NCBI GenBank assembly: GCA_930367205.1
Contig: OV884015.1
Span: forward strand, 37,005,288-37,069,287
Length of the DNA: 64,000 nt
Origin: Acanthosoma haemorrhoidale
Lineage: Eukaryota; Arthropoda; Insecta; Hemiptera; Acanthosomatidae
Direction of reading: 5' to 3'
Of this stretch, positions 1 through 12,364 are shown in pieces. The notes under the pieces are model-generated. The model did no database searches. It was not told the DNA's origin and saw only the letters and a list, made by a program, of their open reading frames with translations. The translations under genes and the position numbers were made by a program. Positions within the stretch are counted from its first letter, which is position 1, and each line of letters starts with the position of its first letter.

Positions 1-1370
1 TTTTTATTATGTATTTTATTGTTTTACAAAAGCATGTTAATTTAATTGTAGGAAATAATATGCGTTGTCAATTATCTAGATGAAGTTATAATGAACTCGG
101 AAAAGACTCGGCTATCAGACTGCGTGGAGTCGAGCAACATTCATAATGGGCCTTTTGTCCCGATCTCGCTATTGTTCACAAACGAGCGTTCACTAACCAA
201 TTAGTACTTATATAATAAATTACATTCCAAATGATTTTTTATTTTGTCAGGCCCCGGCTGTTGGTTAATAGCTCATTCAGGCTGTCATTAATTCATGTAT
301 ATTCAATGACTGCGGTGTGGCTTCAGTACGCTGTTCAGTTTGAAGACCAAGTAATTATTATGATAAAATCTATACGATATACGATGTGCTTGTAATTATT
401 TTTTTAAATATGCTTATTAGGCATAAATATAATTTAATAAATTTATTAAGAACTACGTTTAACACAGGTAAACCCATAATACCAAATTATCAAATATATC
501 AAATTTTTTCACACCCCGAATTTTTAGTTTTAAATATAAATAATTTGAAGAACTTGAAGAGAAATTTTGAAGTCTCCACAAAGAGATTTTTTATACTTAT
601 TCAAACAAAACCTGGCAAAAAACGTGGTTTGTATCATAAATACATAATAGGTAAATCGGTTAAATTTATCATCGGTCACTCTAAATCGCCTTTTGAACTA
701 ATAAAAAACCCTTGAAATACCTAAAATAGTGACCAGATAACGTATTTAACTCAGCGATATTAAATACGGAATCTCTAATTTTGCCTAGTCATTATTTTTT
801 TTTTTTAATTTCGTAATACTTTTTGTGTTAGCGTCTCTAATGCATCCTTGATCACAAGGAACAAAACTTAAATTACGTAATTGTTTATATATTTAATAAT
901 TATTGCAGTTAATGTGTATTATTTTAATTTATAGAACTCGTACCTATTAGCCAATTACTAACTTTATTTGTTCATTTGCAATTTATAAGCATTTATCTTT
1001 GTTAAGCCAACGCTTATATCATATTAATATCCATATGTCAGATTTTACTGGGGGCAAACTCCATTTGTTAGGGAATATACCCCAAATAAAGCGTCTCCAT
1101 CTATCTATTTATTGGATACGTTTCAGTCCAGATAATCAATAATACCAGTTTCTATTTTCATATCAGATACAATTCATACTTGATCATAATTATATAAGGA
1201 CTGTGGTCATTTATATTTTTTCTAAGTTGCAATTGCCAGTGAATGGCATTCACCTCAACTAATTTACGTTTTTCGTATCAATCTCTTGCAGTTGGTTCAT
1301 ACTCGTGAACACATATGTACAAAGGCTCATAATTATTTAAAAGGTTGTCACATCAGTGTTATTTCATGTA
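1..1370. other. Non-coding AT-rich DNA
   Basis: No convincing gene is visible. The 109-codon open frame at 386-715 is low-complexity, rich in Asn, Ile, Lys and Phe, and is what AT-rich DNA gives by chance. No recognisable RNA gene or transposon end was found. Confidence 0.6.
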
Positions 1371-1451
1371 CCAGGATCCGCTCAACCCAAATATTCTTTT
1401 ATTTTTCCCTCATCCTTAATCTTATAATTAGAGAGCTAAGAAAAAAAAAAA
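1371..1451 (+). repeat. Dispersed retroposon 3' tail, copy 1
   Basis: This roughly 70-bp segment (containing GGATCCGCTCA and, further on, CCCTCATCCTTAATCTT) ends in an A-run at 1440-1451. A second copy with only a few substitutions lies at 13916-14022 in the same orientation and is also followed by A-rich sequence. Two dispersed copies, each ending in poly-A, fit the 3' end of a SINE or LINE. The body of the element is not recognisable upstream of either copy. Confidence 0.5.
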
Positions 1452-2209
1452 GTTATTTTATGTATGTTTACATTTTTTTGTCATCTACATATACTTCCTT
1501 TCCTTTTCCTTTAATAAAGTGTTTTTTTTTTCATTTTCAACCGGTTTTCGACCGCGTCTATGCTGGCATTTGCTGCAATTTATGAACTGTTTCGTGGTGA
1601 TGTGTCTCTTTACTCTTCAATTTAGCTTTCCAACACGGTTTTTACTTTGCCTTAACTTTTATCTTATCAACAATTGTAAAGAAGTTGTCTAACAACGTAT
1701 AAAGATTTTACAAATAATAAAAGAGAAAATTTCCTGTCGATATCACGATTTTTTGTTTTTAAATATGATGCTCATACTCCTCTTATTATTCTTAACCATT
1801 TGTTTTTAACATTTTTTTCAGGAATAAATATCAGCCAGGTTGGGTTTTTAAAAATGTTTTGGATTTAATAATTCTCTTTAACTAGGTATAGAATAATTAT
1901 TCATCTATTAATTAGGTGTAGATCACGATTAGCCCTTTTAAGGCGTTCTTAATAATGAAATTTCACTGAAAACGCATGGTTTGAACTATTCTGTACGAGA
2001 TCAAGTAGAAGTTATATCAGCATGAACTTCTCATAAATTAAACATTTACAAGCACAATCGTACACTGAACTTAATCACGCAGTACAATTGTCGGTCGTCA
2101 CTTTTGCAAACGTTGTCACGTCAAGGCGTGTGAATTTAGAATAGACCTAACTTTTCTATGCTGGATTTATGACAGTGGACTGATGGCAGAACAAAGGACA
2201 CAATTACAG
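1452..2209. other. Non-coding stretch
   Basis: I see no coding region, repeat or RNA gene here. Confidence 0.55.
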
Positions 2210-2460
2210 GGTCATAAATCAGGGCTCGTTATTGTTCGTTGAATGAAAGAGATTTAAGTGGAACTGGAATATTTCAAATACTTCAACAATAAATTTGTGA
2301 CCGGTTGCTTTCAAATCAAGGTATCGATCTCCTTCCTTTTTAAATTCACGTTGACTGTACAGTTTTCTTACATGGGAAAATCATGACCGGACAGATACAG
2401 TTTGTTAGGCGATGAAAGTATCTTTTATTCTTGTTTAGAATGGAAGAATTCAGGATCAAG
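2210..2460 (+). repeat. Left arm of the long inverted repeat
   Basis: Pairs with 3028-3281 on the opposite strand over essentially its whole length. Most differences are single-base changes, with a few short indels. Confidence 0.75.
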
Positions 2461-3027
2461 TGGGTAGTCACTACGCTATGGGATTGTCATCTCGTGGCTG
2501 GAGGGAGAGGCTCTAATTTCGAACGAATAGGGTGGGCTGCTTGTCTTAGAGTGCCTTAAAAAAAAGTCATCATTTGACTTTTTCACTGAGTGTGGTGGTC
2601 AAAACCGATATTGGTAGTTAGCATTACCGGAACGTTTATAGGCGTATTGAACAACCCCTTTCTTTTTTTATATAGATCTTTATTTCCAGCTCGGCGGTGA
2701 CAGATAAAATAATAATAACACCCTATAGAATGGAGAATGGTCCGATTAAGATACACCCCTAACGAAATATAATTTTCTGAAAAAATCATTCAAATGTATA
2801 ATTACTAACCCACTTCCGTTTTTTGTAACCAATAATACCGATTTCAATACTTATTTTAGGCAAATACTTTAATTATTAACAATTTTTTAAAGATCTGTTG
2901 ACTATTGAAGTTTAAACAAATTATAAATATATATGAAAAAATATGTGGAAGTAACTTTCGAAATAGAGATCGAAAAGATCCAAATGCTAAATTTTATGGA
3001 GGGATTATCAAAAATTAAAATTGTGAG

Positions 3028-3281
3028 CTTGATCCCGAATTCTTCCATTCTGACAATAATAAAAGATACTTTCATCGCCTAACAACTGTATCTGTCCGGT
3101 CATGATTTTCCCATGCAAGAAAATTGTGCAGTCAACGTGAATTTAAAAAGGAAGGCTATCGATACCTTGATTTGAAAGCAGCCGGTCCCAAATTTATTGT
3201 TGAAGTATTTGAAATATTCCAGTTCCACTGGATTCCAAATCTCTCTAATACAACGAACAATAACCAGCCCTGATGTATGAC
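3028..3281 (-). repeat. Right arm of the long inverted repeat
   Basis: Reverse complement of 2210-2460. The two arms are similar but not identical, so the structure is not brand new. Confidence 0.75.
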
Positions 3282-4119
3282 GAATCGATACTTTTGGGTG
3301 TTTACCAATCTTGGATAAATTTATCCATTTGCAATACGTTTCATCGAAATTCAGGTATTTTCAGCCCTTAGTGTCACGAAATTCTCAGTTAACGCATTAG
3401 TCAATGCTTAATTTGACAATGAACTCAATACATGAAATTGGTTACTGCCCTAATTTAATTTACATGTTAAATCTGAAGTCATAGTCACTAGGGAAGTCAA
3501 TAAACTCTGACTAAGTATTTTCATCAAACATGCTATCATTAACATGTTTTGTTCAAAGATACAAAATACAAAGATTATTTGAGAATTCGACCGAGAGTTC
3601 AGTAATCATCTATCTATACAGTTTCTTTACACGTCCGATAATTAGTCAGTTCATTATAGTTGTTACAAAATTCTAGTTAGACGGTTACTGGGGGGGTGGC
3701 TTTACAGAAAAATGGCGAAGTTGTTTATTCAAATTTTTAAATGATGCCAACAACAACATGTCAATTAACTCTTGACTATCAAACACGACCTTTTATAATT
3801 TGGCTTCCATGTAGTAATCCATGCAACCCAGGCTTTCTTTAATCCATGCTTTAAGTATATTTATTCAGCGTAGCCCATGGTGTCTTTCAAATTTCCAATT
3901 TATTTTTACGGTGTTATCATAGAACATACTGAAGGACGAAAAACAATTTCCTATCACCTTCTTGCAAGTATAGCTGGCTGCCTTTGGACTTGTGGAGCAA
4001 TTTAGGCCCGGTGGCAGGTATTGTTCTGCGTTTCCTTAGTTCTACCTTAAATCCTCCAAATTATGACTTTCATTAGTTCTTTTCTTTACCCCAGATGTCC
4101 TCTTTTGAGACGAACAGCC
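3282..4119. other. Non-coding stretch
   Basis: No gene or repeat recognised. A G-run is present near 3690. Confidence 0.5.
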
Positions 4120-4555
4120 TCTACCACCTCCTACCCTTTCGATCTCCCTCTCGATGACAGACAGCTTTCCGACTATAAATCAGCTGTGACCACGGCAGTT
4201 TGCGGTGAGGACAAGATGGCGCCGCCAAGTATTATCATGACAATGAGCCTTACAATGGGGCAAACCCTTGCGCTTATTGGTCGGCCCGCTTTGAACGGAT
4301 CCCTGCCATTGGCTGGAGGGGCCCCCACCTCCTCCTTTTCATTAACTCCCTCAGCGGCCTCACTGTGTGAGGGCTCAATCGGCCACAATAGATCGGCCGT
4401 CTGGATTTATGCTGGCCCACCTGGCCGGTGCGCCGCGGCGCCCGTGTCCGGAATCTTCCACCGTCGGCCTCGGGGACAAATTTGCTTCGAACGTCTTACA
4501 GGCCAGTGGTCAAGTCGTAAGGGTGGTTTGGGGGCCTTTCCTACCCTCTGAGGCT
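4120..4555. promoter_or_regulatory. GC-rich island, candidate regulatory element
   Basis: This block of about 430 bp is clearly richer in G+C and CpG than its surroundings. It is open in one plus-strand frame (4063-4551) and in others, but the translation has no recognisable domain and no flanking splice or start signals. Multi-frame openness is expected in a GC-rich island. In a region flanking a developmental transcription-factor gene, such an island is a reasonable candidate enhancer or promoter. A coding exon cannot be excluded. Confidence 0.3.
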
Positions 4556-7031
4556 AAAAAATGATGAAAAATTTGTATGTTATATTATATGTGTAATTGT
4601 TACATAAGCTTACATGTGTTCATAAATGAGATATTAAAACGCCAATGTTCATATCTCTTCTTGAGCTGTTCTTTATTTGGCAAGAACTTGCATCAGCCCA
4701 CATCTGTTATCCTCAGGTACTACATGACAATGTTCTAATCGATTCTAACAGTGCACTGATCGCTGTGTCGCGCCGGAGGATGTCAGACGTAGGATGTTAA
4801 AAGCGTTTAAAGCCATTTAAAGAAAAAACGAATATTGGTGTTATTTAAAACATAAAATATAGTTTTTGTAATCTATCCTTCAATATAAATACATCACTCT
4901 GGGGTCTTAAACTTCCCCCCCCCCTCCGATAAACCTGACACCTTAACCCATATTTCACGCTAAGCTTTACAAATACACAAGACCACATTACTTCATTAAT
5001 TTATTGATAACAATTAGGTCACAATGATTATCCATATAACTTGTTGGTTCAAGGATTAGTTTTAGCTATTAGATATTTATCAGTTTAGTTTATTTTCTAT
5101 TGCATTCCACCTTAACTGTAAGAAAACATTTAAATAATAGCATTTGTGCACATCTTGCAGGAATTGAGAAAGCTTAAAAGTTAGCAAAACAGTTCCTTAT
5201 TTATTACAAATATTTCCTGATAATGTAGTTAAACCAACAAATAATCTCCTTGTTTCCAGGGTGTTATGGAATATACATTGACAATTTTAGCTATGTCGAA
5301 TCATTTTGACGAGCGAATTTATGACATGTGAATTATACTTACATACCTGAAAACAAACCAAGTATTAAAAAAAATATCGTAGATCACCATAAGTTCCCTA
5401 GTCTTATGTCCGGAAATTTATCTATTGGTTGTAAAAATTTAGAAACCCCATTTCTTTACTGTTTTCCTCGAAGAGCTATCATATCAAACAGTGCTTTAAA
5501 TGAACATTAAATTACGATTTATTTACCTATTTAATAACTTTATTGTTTAATTGACGTATTTCTCGATACTATTAGTACTGAACTAATAGTATACACTAAC
5601 ATAAGTTATGCTATAGTATAATTTATACTAAACAGGATAACTGATATCCTAGTGAACAAATGGATTAGTAGGTTACGTCATAAAGGTTTGCCAATCTAGT
5701 GCCCAAAATATCCGAAATTGATTCCTTAGGTTAGTTCCACTTGATCAAAGGAACGGTACCCTCAACGTTTTTTTCGTATTTTTAAAAATATTTTTTACAA
5801 TCCAAATTTTCTCACATGAATTATGAACCGTATTACATTTTTAAATACTCATAAATGAAACAAACTATAACTATAACACAATAACTTTTTATGGGTGAGG
5901 GACAGACCGAAAAACGTCTTTAAACATAAGAACAGTGGTTCTCTCCTTTTTGCTCGAATTATGTTTACTGTAGTATAATTACCATCTTTATGTGTCAATA
6001 TTCACCATTTACAGTATTTACTATACCATCATTTTATTCATCGCTATCCGCTCTTGATTATCTTCGTGTGTATTTATGGACTGTATTTATTCGTCTATTC
6101 GACGCTATTACAGTAGAGATTACCTGCTCTGACACTTTAAAATAAAAATTAAATAGCTTTACCGTTAAATGTGAGCTGGCACCTAAGTCAAACAGGGATT
6201 CAAATCGATATCGTTCACGATTTTATGAATGAAAGAATTATATCGGATACATAAATGCCTGACACAAGCGTGCATATCATGTATCTTCTATTTTACTAGA
6301 ATTTATGTCTCAATCTATGCTGGCAACAAATACGACACTCCATTAATGGTTGTATATTTTATTTTTTCTCATTCGGCCTTGTGTGTTAGGTTGTTTAACA
6401 TTAATTTACATATAGAGTTAAAATATGTTAGGATAAACTATTTTAGAACCTACTTCATAAGTAGGACATCAAAAATAAATATTGATTGATTGAATACATT
6501 AATTGAATACATTAAATGAAATCAAAACATATTTCCAACATCCACCTTTCACCATAGGCATCGGGATTGAAAAAAAAACTGTATGTTATGCAAACGAATT
6601 CATAAATTAAATTTATTTAAAGATGCAAGCAACTTTTTTCATTTAAAAGATTTTTTCATTTTTGAATGTAAAGATTGGAAAATAAATAGTTAATAATAAA
6701 TAAAAATATTTTGTTAAATAAATAGTTTGCTCACTGCCCTTTTCTCTTATTTGGTGAAACCTGCTCTTGAAAATGATGGTCTTCCATTTGTACGAATACG
6801 TTCAAGGGAATTAAAACATGGAAAATAGAATATTAATGGATTTTTATTCTACTCCCTTGGACGTCAACTCCGTGAATTCCACAGTTTCAAGCAAGGGGTA
6901 CTGATATTTTTACTTTCATAATAATATTATCAAATAAATAACGAGAACAGTACACCTAGTTTGAGTGTTGAGGCCTTTCGCTGTTCTGTTTTTATCACTT
7001 TCCACGCCCTTGTATGTTTTATTGCCCAGCT
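4556..7031. other. Non-coding AT-rich DNA
   Basis: Nothing is supported as a gene. The short open frames at 5328-5510 and 6229-6489 have no domain signature. A perfect hairpin at 5566-5592 is listed separately. Confidence 0.55.
5566..5592. repeat. Perfect 11-bp hairpin
   Basis: ATACTATTAGT at 5566-5576 and its exact reverse complement ACTAATAGTAT at 5582-5592 are separated by a 5-nt loop. There is no U-tract or gene context to suggest a terminator. Confidence 0.6.
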
Positions 7032-7388
7032 CGAAGGGAGAGGCTTTACTTTCGCTTAGGTACGGAGCAATAGTCATTCATCTTATCCGTCCAAGTGTAT
7101 CTGTAAAAAAATTTAAAGGTAACAACAATTTTGAATGTGTTGATTAGTTTAAAAAAAAAACGCAGCAAAACTTTGAGAGATATTTCAAAATATTGTTTTG
7201 GGGGCAAACGATGGAAAACGGGTATTTATGTTAATATTGCTTTTTAACCACCTTCTTAATCTTTTCTATATTTCTCAAAGCATTATTTAGGTCAAAGCGA
7301 TCTGAAAATCTATTTATTAAATAAATTGTAAAAATTAACATGTATAAATAAAGCGGCCAAACCCTTGTAAGAACAAGTATATTATATA

Positions 7389-7435
7389 TATCTGATGTGA
7401 CATTTGCCGTTTGTCTGTCACACCTATTCACAATA
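7389..7435 (+). repeat. Fragment similar to 9286-9332
   Basis: About 45 bp (with CACCTATTCACAA) closely matches the segment just inside the putative LINE ORF1 start at 9233, in the same orientation. It is probably a fragment of the same retroposon family. Confidence 0.4.
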
Positions 7436-7439
7436 CCAC

Positions 7440-7442
<3 letters not shown>

Positions 7443-7471
<29 letters not shown>
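7443..7471. repeat. (AT)n microsatellite
   Basis: Uninterrupted alternating A and T over about 29 bp. Confidence 0.95.
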
Positions 7472-7474
<3 letters not shown>

Positions 7475-7484
7475 TTTTTATAGC

Positions 7485-7690
7485 ATGTGATGAAAAAAAA
7501 CAAGGAGAATTTGAAAAAGAATAAAAAACACAGAATTGATTAGAAAAAGTGTTAAAAGCGTTAGTATCCGGTTACACCTCCTCTTGCTTGTCTGACAGCT
7601 TCCAGTTGTCTCAGCATTGAGTGGATAACACGGGCAATGTCCTCTTGAGGAATGTTCTTCCATGCATCTAATAATGAATTTGAAAGGAAA
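7485..7690 (-). pseudogene. Tc1/mariner transposase C-terminal remnant, inverted copy
   Basis: Read on the minus strand, the end of the frame that stops at 7561 contains WKNIPQED, then SMLRQLEAVRQARGG. This is the characteristic C-terminus of Tc1-type transposases (a tryptophan-containing start, then a Ser-Met/Arg-rich segment, then an ARGG-like end). Only about the last 40 residues survive, with no catalytic residues. The nucleotide sequence, including an A-rich stretch beyond the stop, is homologous in inverted orientation to the 3' end of the plus-strand copy ending near 8585-8660. The two copies therefore face away from each other around a short centre. Confidence 0.7.
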
Positions 7691-7879
7691 CAAGTGTTCG
7701 TCAGATTCAGAAGATTCAGGGAGACAGGTAGCAACCGTAAGTGACCCGAGCATTGTCGGCTAAAGAGTACTTCATCGAAAGATTTCATAACTCTTTCGCC
7801 CTTAAGACAGAGGTTCAAAACAATATCCAACTTCAAAATGAACTTCATTCGGTGAGAAACGTGGTGATTTCAGACTGAA

Positions 7880-8585
7880 AAATAAGACTACGCCTCCGCG
7901 AAGCGAATCTGTCCTCCAGACGCCCTCCCCATTCCACCTGAGAACATTGAGTAGCCAGACTTGAATTTTTACGGCAGTATGCAAATTGGAAAACCCCTGA
8001 TTTGATAGTGGTTTTATCGACTGAAGATCCGAGTTTTTCGTATATTCTCCAGATGGTCGGATAAGGGCACAAAGACAACCTGGAGAGCGGTTTGTTGGCT
8101 ACTACTTTTCTCTAAGTAGTATAGCGTTTGGGGGTGGTTCTGTAATGGTGTGAGCTGGCAGAAGTTTGGAAGCCCGCACAGAGCTACACAGAATAAATAG
8201 GGGCTCACTGACTACAAATAGGTATGTGACGACATTCTAGAGAAATATGTAATGCCATTTCCACCATTTCTTTCAATGAAATTTCCTCTATTTCCAAGAC
8301 GATGCGAGACCGTAGACCACTGCAATCGTGAGTGCCTTCCTCAAGGAAGAAGGCATTAATGTACTGTCCATTCCTGCAGGTAGGTCGGTTCTTAATCCAG
8401 TAGAGCATATGTGGGATATGCTGAAGGGCGTATCAGAGCTCGGCTCAAGCACCAACGACATTTGTTGAACTTCAAAACGCATTATTGGAAGAATGTGTCA
8501 ATATTTCCCGTGACATCCAATCAATGCCGATACGACTGGAAGCTGTGAGACAAGGGGAGGTATTACCACATCCCTCTTTGTGATT
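7880..8585 (+). pseudogene. Decayed Tc1-type transposase
   Basis: Pieces of a DD34E Tc1-type transposase are readable in shifting plus-strand frames. In order they are RLEFLRQYANW near 7955-7990, a segment matching the VLFTDES catalytic block near 8010-8030 (here VLSTED), RQPGERF near 8075-8095, FGGGSVMV followed by a stop where Trp is expected near 8128-8153, TAIVSAFLKEEGINVL near 8321-8368, VLNPVEHMWDMLKG near 8389-8430, and SMPIRLEAVRQGE near 8523-8562. Several stops and frameshifts break it, so it cannot make an active enzyme. Tc1 enzymes are usually about 340 residues; here roughly the C-terminal two thirds remain. No intact terminal inverted repeats or TA duplications were identified. 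Confidence 0.85.
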
Positions 8586-8668
8586 CATTCTCACATTAAA
8601 ACGGTATGTAATGTAATCATGCAATTGCCCTTGTTTTGTTTTTTTTACTTACCTTTCTAGAGTTGATC

Positions 8669-8700
8669 GTGTCACCAAGAAATAGTGTCACCAAGAAATA
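8669..8700. repeat. 16-bp tandem duplication
   Basis: GTGTCACCAAGAAATA occurs twice head to tail without a mismatch, just beyond the Tc1 remnant. Confidence 0.9.
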
Positions 8701-8929
8701 GTGTTTATTATAAATATCTAAAGAAAAATATGAGAGTTTGTTGATTATCAACCGCATGCTATGCATAATGAAAAGTTGCTCTAATTTTGTCCTGGTGTTT
8801 ATATTATATGTATATAGTAAATGTGCATAGTACACATAGCTGCAACTCAGATCTAAAATGATAAAAGGCGATGCTACTAATCTTAGGATAAAATGGACTA
8901 GGTTGTTCCAGCAACATTTTGTAGCAGTA

Positions 8930-9380
8930 ATGTTTCCTAAGGTGGCCTAGTTGCAGAAGCAGGCCTGCGTTTATTGGATCAGCCCTAGTTAATAGAGCTT
9001 TCAAGAGCGGAGGAGGTGGAAGTGTGAATGCCCAGGTGGTGGAGAGGCGGGCTGGGTGGTCCGGTGTGCGGTTTGGGATGATCCGGCTGTCTGTCGACAA
9101 CGGCTCCTTAACTGGCCCCGTAATTGAGTTTCCAGCCAGCCGTGAACCTAACACGCACAAACACAAAACAGCGCACAAAGTGAGAAAAAAAATCTTTAAA
9201 GCCAACAACAACTGCTAAAGTTCTTCCTCACAATGGCCACTCCAGCTAAGGCACTCGGCGGGGACAAAGTCCTCCGAGGTGTGAATTGTGACATCTGCCG
9301 TTCGACTGTAACACCTATTCACAACACCGCTGTCTTTCAACTTCCAAGTCCTGGAGGATTTGTTTTCTTATTTTTCTCTA
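8930..9380 (+). mobile_element. Possible 5' end of a second LINE family (5' UTR plus ORF1 start)
   Basis: A GC-richer segment is followed by an ATG at 9233 that opens a frame beginning MATPAKALGG. It soon reaches CDICRSTV, a C-x2-C pattern like the first zinc ligands of a PHD-type ORF1 found in some non-LTR retrotransposons. After about 45 codons the frame drifts into low-complexity sequence, so only the start would remain. Part of it recurs at 7389-7435, which supports a repetitive origin. No reverse transcriptase is attached. Assignment to a LINE is an inference from layout only. Confidence 0.3.
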
Positions 9381-10838
9381 GACACCAATATATCAGCAGC
9401 CCATTGCCAGTATTTCTCTGCGCAAAAGTATTACAGATGTTACTCCCATACATAATTAAAGTTTTATACCCCATTTCCCACGAACTTCTAGGGTTTCAAA
9501 GCCTTTTCCCTCTTTTGATGACTTATCATAGTACTATTGGTGATTGAGCATATCCGTGACTTCATATACTCTAGATAACTCGTTCTGGATTCATATAACT
9601 GTCTACATAGAAGAGGGATAAATGCAGGATGAAATTATTTATATCACCAAAATTTGGGGAAAGTGGGAAAAGTATTATTTAGCATTGTGAGAAATAGGAC
9701 GCGTAATTCGGAAATTAGATAATTGGAGATTTTGATTGAAGGTACTGGAACAGTTTGGCTAGTCCAGAGATAAGCCAAAAAAGAGCATTAACATGCAAAA
9801 AGTGGTGATTATAACATTTGGATACGTTGTATAGGTTGACCCTCTATTGGAAATAACGTTTTGACCTTCTAGCAGTAAAAAGTAAACCTTTTGTTTTGGA
9901 TTTTTTTTTTAGATTTATTGAGAAACTATCATTTAATATTTTTTTTTTGAAGAAAAAATTCCCTACAACATACACTATTCATATTCGAAAACTGTCAAAA
10001 CAGGAGGCCAGTATAGATCTGTGAAAATTGGTTAAAATTTGATAAAAGTACAAAAATCGAGGAACGTTAGTTTTTGATTGTTTAATAATTCCGTGATTTA
10101 CTGTGATTATTGTGTGTAATATTAGTTTAAATCTGTCTAGTATATGGTCTTGTTATATATTAGTATATCTATAGTCTTGTAGTACAGGTAGTTTGCCATT
10201 TAATGCTTTTGCCAATTGAGTATTATGAGGAGATATTTTAAGTCTCTTTTTGAGGAAATTATATGAGAAACAGCAGGAACGTATTCGTTTGATGAAAATG
10301 ATTTAAGAACAAGGTAATAAGTGTGTGATGTATTTCGTTTAGGTTTTCACTAACACCCTTCTTGCCAATAAACAATATTTTTTCCTGTTTAAGGAAGTAA
10401 AGTCGTATGGATCGCTTTAGTGTCGTGTATTTCATGAAAATCTACCAAGGGTCGTCGATACTCTGATTATTGCAACATATATAGTCGTTACCACAATCGC
10501 AATATTCAACGGATCGGATCCATGAATCTGTCACACATAATAAAGTATTAACTAAAAATTTCCCTAAATTCCCTGTAAAACATTATCCATGATTATCAGG
10601 TCTATGAACTAATTAGCAACATTGGTAGAGCACTATTGTTTATTTAATGTAGAAGGTTCAAAAGTTATACTATTTTATAACATGTAAGTGTAATACAAGA
10701 CTAGTATTAGTACTTTATGCCACTCATTGGAGCCAATGGCCCAACACGTATACATATTATTAATCAGAATTGAGCTATTTAATTTTTGACCCTACTTAAA
10801 TGATAGGTAAATATTTTTTATTCATTTATTTTTTTTTT
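9381..10838. other. Non-coding AT-rich DNA
   Basis: No gene, RNA or repeat recognised. Confidence 0.55.
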
Positions 10839-10905
10839 AAATGAAACTTCTTTATTGTGCTAAAATTATAATCTGCCTTATTAGGCAATTAGTAATTTTG
10901 ATTAA
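10839..10905 (-). mobile_element. LINE 3'-tail copy (Jockey-clade family of 46.3-50.8 kb)
   Basis: On the minus strand this reads the last part of the LINE 3' UTR: a short GCCTAATAAGGC hairpin, then AGATTATAATTTTAGC, then AATAAAG, then an A-rich tail (the T-run at 10828-10838 on the plus strand). It is a 5'-truncated insertion of about 65 bp. Target-site duplications are obscured by the T-rich flanks. Confidence 0.75.
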
Positions 10906-12364
10906 TGATTATTTTTTTTTTACAAATAATTTATAACCATTGATTGCTATAAGGTCGCTTTAATTTCTCTAAGGCATAAGTTACTACTTGCATGTAAAAT
11001 GGAAGCATGATATGATCATGTATACTATATGAAAAGAGTGTCAAATAAAAATTGTGAATTTGATGAAACTTTTTATTACTAGTCCTCCCCATTTCTCGTT
11101 CAGTTGACACCTGACCCTTACTAGTTTACCAACTTCCTTCATTTAGAAATGTATCACTGGCCCACACTACCTCTATTACCTTACTAGCCTTAGCTTCAGT
11201 TCTGAGAAAACTGCAAAATGCGCGAATTTATGTAACAGTAAGAAATATGTAATTCGGTCATTATAGCCAAATTACTATAATTGTTTTTAGGATGAAGCTG
11301 GAAACTTTATTTACCGTTAAACTTTCCACAGCTCTATTATAAGAGGGGGGGATGTTTGAGCCAAACGAAGGTATCTTTTGCCAACTAATACTTGTCATCC
11401 TGGAGTGGTTTTGTATTGGAGAAGCTGGTCATTTTTCAATGACCACTGGCGATTAACGGTACAAAAGGATCCCATGAAAAAGAGACCCTCTCAGCCGCTG
11501 AATGAAGACAGTTGAAATGTTTGACAAACAGGTTGGGAGGATGTGATTCTTCAAGGATAATCCCTGGAACTTTCGCAGCCTAACACCTATTTTTCAAAGG
11601 CGGACCACCCAAAATAGTGGGAGCTGAGCCGGGTCTTCTGCCAGTTATTTCTGCCTAAAAGTGGCTATTTCGAATATTTCTGCTTGCATTGCCAGCCATA
11701 GGAGGTGCACAGTGAAGAAAATGGAATACAATTTGGTTACTGGACGAAACATAGTTGAAAAAAATTCTTGCCAGGGTTCAGCAAGCGACACTTATAACCT
11801 GGGACTATGCCCCTTAAGAGCAAACAATTATTTATTTAACATAAAGTGGGTTCTTTGACAGTTTCATTCCAACTAAAATTTACAATGTGCAAAGAAAGAA
11901 ATACAAGACTTGCCAATCTAGATGCTCTTCTTCAGATATTTTTGTACTCCATCGAATGATGTTAGTAATTTTATAACTGCTTAACGAGAATACACATTTA
12001 AACAAATTGTTTTTCAAAATTGGTTTGAATATTCTATTCATTTTCGTTACAGATCTTTTGATTATACAGGCGAAATTCTCAGATCTTCAAGCCATGAACC
12101 TATTACAATTATTATCAAGATTGTTTTAGAAACAAACTTAAGATAAGCTTATTAACCGTTGACAGAGAACCAACAATTACGCATAACTAGACATGGAGTT
12201 CAAAATCAAAAATCGAAAGGAACAGCAATATATGGCTGTTATTGGCACACTAAAACAGTTAAGTTTTATTGCGATGTTGAAAGATACATATGTTGAAAAG
12301 AACCTAGTCACTATATTTCCTTATTAATGATTAAATTTTTCCTTTTTATTTTTAAAATGCAGAA
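10906..12364. other. Non-coding stretch
   Basis: No supported gene. A moderately GC-richer part around 11340-11700 contains no recognisable domain or repeat. Confidence 0.5.

Larger units (their letters stand above)
2210..3281. mobile_element. Foldback-type element with ~250-bp inverted arms
   Basis: The left arm (2210-2460) and right arm (3028-3281) are reverse complements with scattered mismatches. For example, AGGATCAAG at the inner end of the left arm matches CTTGATCC at 3028, and GTCATAAATCAGGGCT at the outer end matches AGCCCTGATGTATGAC. The 567-bp spacer carries no transposase-like frame. The 68-codon minus-strand open frame inside it (2583-2789) is not convincing. Long arms around a non-coding centre fit a foldback or long-TIR non-autonomous DNA transposon, or an inverted duplication. 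No target-site duplication was found outside the arms. Confidence 0.6.

Noticed and set aside
386..715. 109-codon plus-strand open frame as a gene
   Set aside because: Low-complexity composition (Asn, Ile, Lys, Leu, Phe) expected by chance in AT-rich DNA.
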